Positions 5,561 to 8,701 of a stretch of DNA of 8,701 bases are shown here, piece after piece. A program made the translations under genes and the position numbers. How positions within the stretch are numbered: the first letter of the stretch is position 1; every line of letters begins with the position of its first letter. Under the pieces are notes generated by a model. The model did not search any database. It was not told the DNA's origin and saw nothing but the letters and a program-made list of their open reading frames with translations. Source of the DNA: Lentisalinibacter sp964602525 (GTDB lineage Bacteria; Pseudomonadota; Gammaproteobacteria; Steroidobacterales; Woeseiaceae); NCBI GenBank assembly GCA_964602525.1, contig CAZRSA010000114.1, positions 1 to 8,701 on the forward strand, written 5' to 3'.

Positions 5561-5631
5561 GGCCGTCATGCGGGGGTATCCGTCGCCGCGACCTTTTGTC
5601 GGGAGCAAGACGGATGCCCCCGCAGGGCGGC
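5561..5631. repeat. Long imperfect hairpin in the 3' part of copy C
   Basis: GCGGGGGTATCCGTC (5570-5584) pairs with GACGGATGCCCCCGC (5609-5623) at 14 of 15 positions plus one G-T wobble. A small CGAC/GTCG stem lies inside, and an outer GGCCG/CGGCC (5561-5565 / 5628-5632) is separated by an internal loop TCAT/AGGG. The plan (outer 5-bp stem, loop containing CAT, G-rich inner arm) resembles the main hairpin of the element. No T-run follows either side, so it is not a standard terminator. Confidence 0.65.
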
Positions 5632-5659
5632 CGTAAAAGAAGGTGCAGGGGTTGGAGCA

Positions 5660-5682
5660 GTCGGGCCTGAAAGCGCTCCTAC
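5660..5682 (-). repeat. REP-like sequence overlapping the symporter stop codon
   Basis: On the minus strand it reads GTAGGAGCGCTTTCAGGCCC then GAC. The TAG of GTAGGAG is the stop codon of the symporter gene (5679-5681). The palindrome is partly degraded (GCGCT against GGCCC). It closes copy C in inverted orientation. Confidence 0.7.
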
Positions 5683-6986
5683 CGGTGACGGGGGGAGGGG
5701 TCCATCGCGATCTTCGTCTCCTCGCCCTCCAGCCGCGCGATGATCGTCGCGCAGCAGGCGTCGCCGAACACGTTCACCGCCGTGCGCGCCATGTCGAGGA
5801 CCCGGTCGAAGACGAACAATACGCCGATGGCTTCCAGCGGCAGGCCTATCGTCTGCAGGATGATGGCGATGGCTACCAGCGAGGCCTGGGGCACGCCGGC
5901 GACGCCGATGGAGGTCACCAGCGCGGTGAGGACGATGATGAACTGGACGCCGAGGGTGATCTCCAGCCCGTAGGCCTGGGCGATGAACATGGCGGCAACG
6001 CACTCGTAGAGCGCCGTGCCGTTCATGTTGACGGTGGCGCCCAGCGGCAGGACGAAGCTGGCCGTCTTCTTGGAGACGCCGATGTTGTCCTCCACGCATT
6101 CCATGGTCACCGGCAGGGTGGCCGAGGACGAGGCGGTGGAGAACGCGGTGAGCAGCGCGGGCGCGGTGCCGTTGAACATGGCCGCGGGCCGCACACGCGC
6201 GACGTAGCGCAGGAAGGCCGGCAGGGTCAGGAAGGTATGGATGGCCAGCGCGCCGGCGACGATGAGCGCGTATTTCGACAGGATGGTGAGGAAGTCCCTC
6301 ACCTCGCTGAAATCCAGGCTGGCGATAACGCCGGCGATGAGCCCGAATACGCCGATGGGGGCAAAGCGCATGATGAGGTCGGTCATGCGCATCATGACCT
6401 CGAATACGGCCTCCCAGAACCGGTACAGGGTGCCGGCGTAGGCGTCGTCCAGGCGGGTCATGAAGTAGCCGAACAGCAGGCTGAAGAAGATCAGCCCGAG
6501 CATCTCGCCGTTGGCCGCGGCCGAGATGATGTTGGGCGGCACCATGCGGATGAAGATCTCGACGATGTCGCTGGCGTCGCGGCCGCCCACCCGCTGCTCC
6601 ACGTCCTCGGTGCTCGCCTCCAGCGCCAGCAGCTGCTTGGCCGGCTCGCCGTTGTAGATGCCCGGCTGGAAGACGTTGACGAGGACGAGCCCCACCAGGA
6701 TGGCCGCGAGGCCCGTGCTGGCGTAGAAAAAGAGCGTGCGCACGCCCAGCCGGCCGATGGCGCTGCCCTTGCCCATGCCGGCCACGCCCACGATGATGGA
6801 CGAGGTGATCAGGGGCACGATCAGCATCTTCAGCGCGTTGACGAAGAGGTCGCCGACGAACTCGTAGGCGCCGGAGAGCAGGCCCCGGGCGGCGGAGTCG
6901 TCCGGCAGTACGCCGGTGCCGATGCCGGCGCCGAGCGCCAGGGCGATGGCGATGGCGATCTGCCAATGCAGCTTCAGTCTGAGCAT
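5679..6986 (-). CDS. Dicarboxylate/amino acid:cation symporter (DAACS/SLC1 family)
   Basis: A 435-residue inner-membrane carrier that probably takes up glutamate, aspartate or a C4-dicarboxylate with Na+ or H+. Family landmarks are in order: hairpin 1 AFSTASSSATLP (281-292), the TM7 signature NMNGT (320-324), hairpin 2 GVAGVPQAS (361-369), and the TM8 set D394, D398, R401, T402, N405, D409 in DRVLDMARTAVNVFGD. Comparison with GltPh aligns R401 with R397, which binds the acidic side chain, so an acidic substrate is likely. The TM7 motif is NMNGT where most homologues have NMDGT; this Asp helps bind one Na+ in GltPh. Start ATG 6986; its upstream GGGGGG is a weak ribosome-binding site. An AT-rich stretch (7000-7012) may hold the promoter. 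The TAG stop lies in a REP. It sits in the same direction as ppiD but is separated from it by a REP hairpin. Confidence 0.93.
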   Translation of the reverse strand: MLRLKLHWQIAIAIALALGAGIGTGVLPDDSAARGLLSGAYEFVGDLFVNALKMLIVPLITSSIIVGVAGMGKGSAIGRLGVRTLFFYASTGLAAILVGLVLVNVFQPGIYNGEPAKQLLALEASTEDVEQRVGGRDASDIVEIFIRMVPPNIISAAANGEMLGLIFFSLLFGYFMTRLDDAYAGTLYRFWEAVFEVMMRMTDLIMRFAPIGVFGLIAGVIASLDFSEVRDFLTILSKYALIVAGALAIHTFLTLPAFLRYVARVRPAAMFNGTAPALLTAFSTASSSATLPVTMECVEDNIGVSKKTASFVLPLGATVNMNGTALYECVAAMFIAQAYGLEITLGVQFIIVLTALVTSIGVAGVPQASLVAIAIILQTIGLPLEAIGVLFVFDRVLDMARTAVNVFGDACCATIIARLEGEETKIAMDPSPRHR

Positions 6987-7017
6987 GACCCCCCGCGGAT
7001 TTTTATTTTGTTAGGGG

Positions 7018-7092
7018 GATCGGGGCTGGAGCCCCTCCTGCATGCTTCGGACACGTTACCGAAGCATGCAGGAGGGCCTTCAGGCCCGACCC
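7018..7092. repeat. Inverted REP pair forming a long hairpin (BIME-like)
   Basis: Two REPs face each other: minus-strand unit 7018-7042 (palindrome GGGGC-TGGA-GCCCC on plus) and plus-strand unit 7067-7092 (GGGCC-TTCA-GGCCC). Between them an 18-bp perfect inverted repeat CCCTCCTGCATGCTTCGG (7033-7050) / complement at 7059-7076 leaves an 8-nt loop ACACGTTA. It lies 5 nt past the ppiD stop and upstream of the symporter gene. It could stop or stabilise ppiD mRNA, but no T-run follows on the minus strand. Confidence 0.85.
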
Positions 7093-7097
7093 CGTAT

Positions 7098-8701
7098 CTA
7101 GAACCGATCCTCGAATGGCGCCGCGGTGCCTCGCACGATCTCGGCCTCCTCGACCAGCTGGTCGATGAAGCCACTCAGGTCCGAGACGCCGGCCTGGCGG
7201 GCGAGGCCGGTGCGGGCCTGTTCGCGCTGCTCGGGCGGGATGGTCTCGGCCCGGCCCGGCGTGACGTCGGTGAGGCGGTAGAGCACGAAGCCGCCGTCGG
7301 CGGTGGCGACGCTGCCCACCTTCGCGCCGTCTGCCGGCATCTCGGCGGAGAAGACGGCGGCGACCAGTGCCTGTGGCAGACCCGGCGCGTTGCGGTTGAT
7401 CTGGCGGTCGGTGACGGTCTCGGCCTCGACCCCGGCGGCGGCCTCATCGAGCCCCATGCCACCTTCGACGTTGGCACGCAGCTCCTCGAGCCTGGCCCGG
7501 GCCATGACGGCGGCCGCATCGCGGCGGGCGCGACGCTCGACCTCGTCGCGCACCTCGGCCAGCGGCCGGCGGGACGCCTCCTGGCGCCCGGTCACCTGCA
7601 CCACCATCACCCGGTCTTCGGCCAGGTTCAGGAGATCGCTGGTGGCGCCTTCCGGCAGAGCGTTCTCGCCGAACAGGGCGTCCAGCAGCGTCGGCGCCGG
7701 CGCGAGTTCCGCGCTGCCGCTGCGGGTGTAGTTCTCGGCCGTGCTCAACTCCATGCCGAGGGCGGCGGCGGCCTCGTCCAGGTCCGGCGTGTCGAACAGC
7801 TGGTCGGCCAGCGAATTACTGAGCTCCAGGTACTGCTCGCCGATGCGGTCGGCCTTGTACGCGGCCACGAGTTCGTCGCGGACCTCGTCCAGCGACGGCG
7901 TGCCGCCGCCGCGCACGTCGTCCAGGCGCAGGACGTGGAAGCCGAACTCGCTCTCCACCGGGCCGCGGATCTCGCCCTCCTCCATGTCGAAGACGGCCTC
8001 TTCCACCGGCTCGACGAACTGGCCCCGGGCCACCCAGCCCAGGTCGCCGCCCTGCTCTGCGCTGAGCGTGTCGCCGGAGTACTCGGCGGCGAGTTCGGCG
8101 AAGTCCTCGCCGGCCCTGGCCCGCTCGGTCAGCTCGGCGGCGAGCGCGCGGGCCTCGTCCTCGCTGCGCTCGTCGGTGGTGATCAGGATGTGGCCGGGGT
8201 TGCGCTCCTGGTCACGGGTGTAGGAGTCCTTCACGTCCTCGTAGTAGGCCTGCAGCTCCTCCTCCGTCGGCTGGATGCGCTCGGCGACCGAATCTCGTGA
8301 GATCTCGATGTAGTCGAAGGTGACGCTGGCCGGCGTGCGGAAGAGTTCCGGGTTCTCGTCGTAGTAGGCCTGCAGCTCCCCTTCGCCGATCTCCACCCGG
8401 TCCAGGAAGTCCTCGATGCCGAACTCGAGGTAGCTGATGGTGCGGGTCTCCCGGTCCAGTTCGATGTAGCGGCGCAACTCCGACGGCGTGGAAAACGCGG
8501 TGGCCTCCACCGCGCTCTGCAGCTGGTCGATCTGCAGCGAGCGGCGCTGGTCGGCCTCGAAGCTGGCCGGCGCGATACCCCGGCTGGCGAGCAGCCCCTG
8601 GTAGAGCTCGAAGGAGAATTGCCCGCTTTCCTGGAACACCGGGAGTTCGCGGATGGACTGCTGCACGGCGGCGTCGCTCACCCGGTAGCCCTGCTCGCGC
8701 A
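7098..8701 (-). CDS. ppiD: Peptidyl-prolyl cis-trans isomerase D, N-terminus outside the window
   Basis: PpiD is a periplasmic chaperone anchored in the inner membrane by one N-terminal helix, and it helps outer-membrane and secreted proteins fold near the Sec translocon. About 533 residues are visible; the frame continues past the right edge, so the membrane anchor is not seen. The visible start (EQGYRVSDAAVQQSI...FQESGQFSFELYQGLLASRGI) matches the SurA_N-like chaperone part. A parvulin rotamase domain lies at about visible residues 167-263 (NPGHILITTD..., GGDLGWVARGQFVEPVEEAVF, FGFHVLRLDDV). A long C-terminal chaperone region follows, ending EDRF with TAG at 7100-7098. The protein is very acidic. 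In Pseudomonas the order is lon-hupB-ppiD-fabI; here the symporter and channel lie between ppiD and fabI. A GTG at 8681 is not the true start. Confidence 0.95.
   Translation of the reverse strand, partial: REQGYRVSDAAVQQSIRELPVFQESGQFSFELYQGLLASRGIAPASFEADQRRSLQIDQLQSAVEATAFSTPSELRRYIELDRETRTISYLEFGIEDFLDRVEIGEGELQAYYDENPELFRTPASVTFDYIEISRDSVAERIQPTEEELQAYYEDVKDSYTRDQERNPGHILITTDERSEDEARALAAELTERARAGEDFAELAAEYSGDTLSAEQGGDLGWVARGQFVEPVEEAVFDMEEGEIRGPVESEFGFHVLRLDDVRGGGTPSLDEVRDELVAAYKADRIGEQYLELSNSLADQLFDTPDLDEAAAALGMELSTAENYTRSGSAELAPAPTLLDALFGENALPEGATSDLLNLAEDRVMVVQVTGRQEASRRPLAEVRDEVERRARRDAAAVMARARLEELRANVEGGMGLDEAAAGVEAETVTDRQINRNAPGLPQALVAAVFSAEMPADGAKVGSVATADGGFVLYRLTDVTPGRAETIPPEQREQARTGLARQAGVSDLSGFIDQLVEEAEIVRGTAAPFEDRF

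Larger units (their letters stand above)
5303..5682 (+). repeat. Structured intergenic element, copy C, framed by inverted REPs
   Basis: The most complete copy. REP (5303-5325), lower stem GGCCCG/CGGGCC (5345-5350 with 5484-5489), internal loop CCAT/CTGC, 22-nt arms (5355-5376 and 5458-5479, 21 of 22 paired, one C-A mismatch), and an 81-nt central segment (5377-5457). Then CCGTAGCCG (5489-5497), a perfect 9-bp hairpin CCGGTCAGC-AGGCGCT-GCTGACCGG (5510-5534), a further long hairpin (5561-5631), and an inverted REP (5660-5682). The central segment differs from copy B by three substitutions and one inserted G, whereas the arms differ much more yet remain paired. It follows the channel gene in sense orientation. 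Short open frames within it are products of the repeat, not genes. Function unknown. Confidence 0.85.

Noticed and set aside
5337..5636. A 99-codon ORF downstream of the channel gene
   Set aside because: It lies entirely inside repeat copy C, and its frame is not kept between copies.
7031..7078. Rho-independent terminator of ppiD
   Set aside because: The hairpin is strong, but no T-run follows on the minus strand, so it is reported as a REP-pair hairpin.
5643..8300. An 885-codon plus-strand open frame antisense to the symporter and ppiD
   Set aside because: It mirrors two clearly recognised minus-strand genes. Its translation is rich in G, R, H, Q, E and V with no domain, as expected from the complement of GC-rich coding DNA.

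Overview
The window looks like chromosomal DNA from a GC-rich gammaproteobacterium. The evidence is the gene content (rnhA beside a YafS-like methyltransferase and mltD, and a ppiD/fabI neighbourhood as in pseudomonads) and REP-type palindromes between genes. The very acidic PpiD hints at a salt-tolerant lineage, for example Ectothiorhodospiraceae-like, but I cannot fix the genus. I see no rRNA, tRNA, CRISPR array, transposase or phage gene.

Layout from left to right. Minus strand: the first part of rnhA (cut by the left edge) and a SAM-dependent methyltransferase whose stop overlaps the rnhA start (1-1026). Plus strand: mltD, a LysM lytic transglycosylase (1138-2778). A gene-free stretch of about 790 bp (2779-3564) separates the convergent mltD and fabI genes and holds two copies, facing each other, of a structured repeat. 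Minus strand: fabI (3565-4350). Plus strand: a voltage-gated potassium-channel-like protein with a C-terminal zinc ribbon (4518-5306), followed by a third copy of the repeat (5303-5682). Minus strand: a glutamate/dicarboxylate-type symporter (5679-6986), a REP-pair hairpin (7018-7092), and most of ppiD (7098-8701, N-terminus outside the window).

The genes are ordinary envelope, lipid and transport functions. MltD and PpiD act in the periplasm, FabI completes fatty-acid elongation cycles, and the channel and symporter sit in the inner membrane. The last two appear to have been placed between ppiD and fabI, which are adjacent in Pseudomonas.

The most unusual content is between the genes. A roughly 200-bp element occurs three times (A 2786-3062 +, B 3281-3563 -, C 5303-5682 +), each time just after a stop codon and in the sense orientation of the gene it follows. 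Each copy has an 80-81 nt central segment that is almost invariant, held between two 22-nt arms. The arms differ strongly between copies but stay perfectly or almost perfectly complementary within each copy (22/22, 22/22, 21/22). A lower stem also covaries around a conserved internal loop. The central segment carries three short motifs in mirror order (a-b-c...c-b-a), including two CCTCCTTC anti-Shine-Dalgarno-like sites. REP palindromes frame the copies, and in two genes the REP itself supplies the TAG stop codon. This is the best candidate in the window for an undescribed structured RNA or mobile structured repeat.
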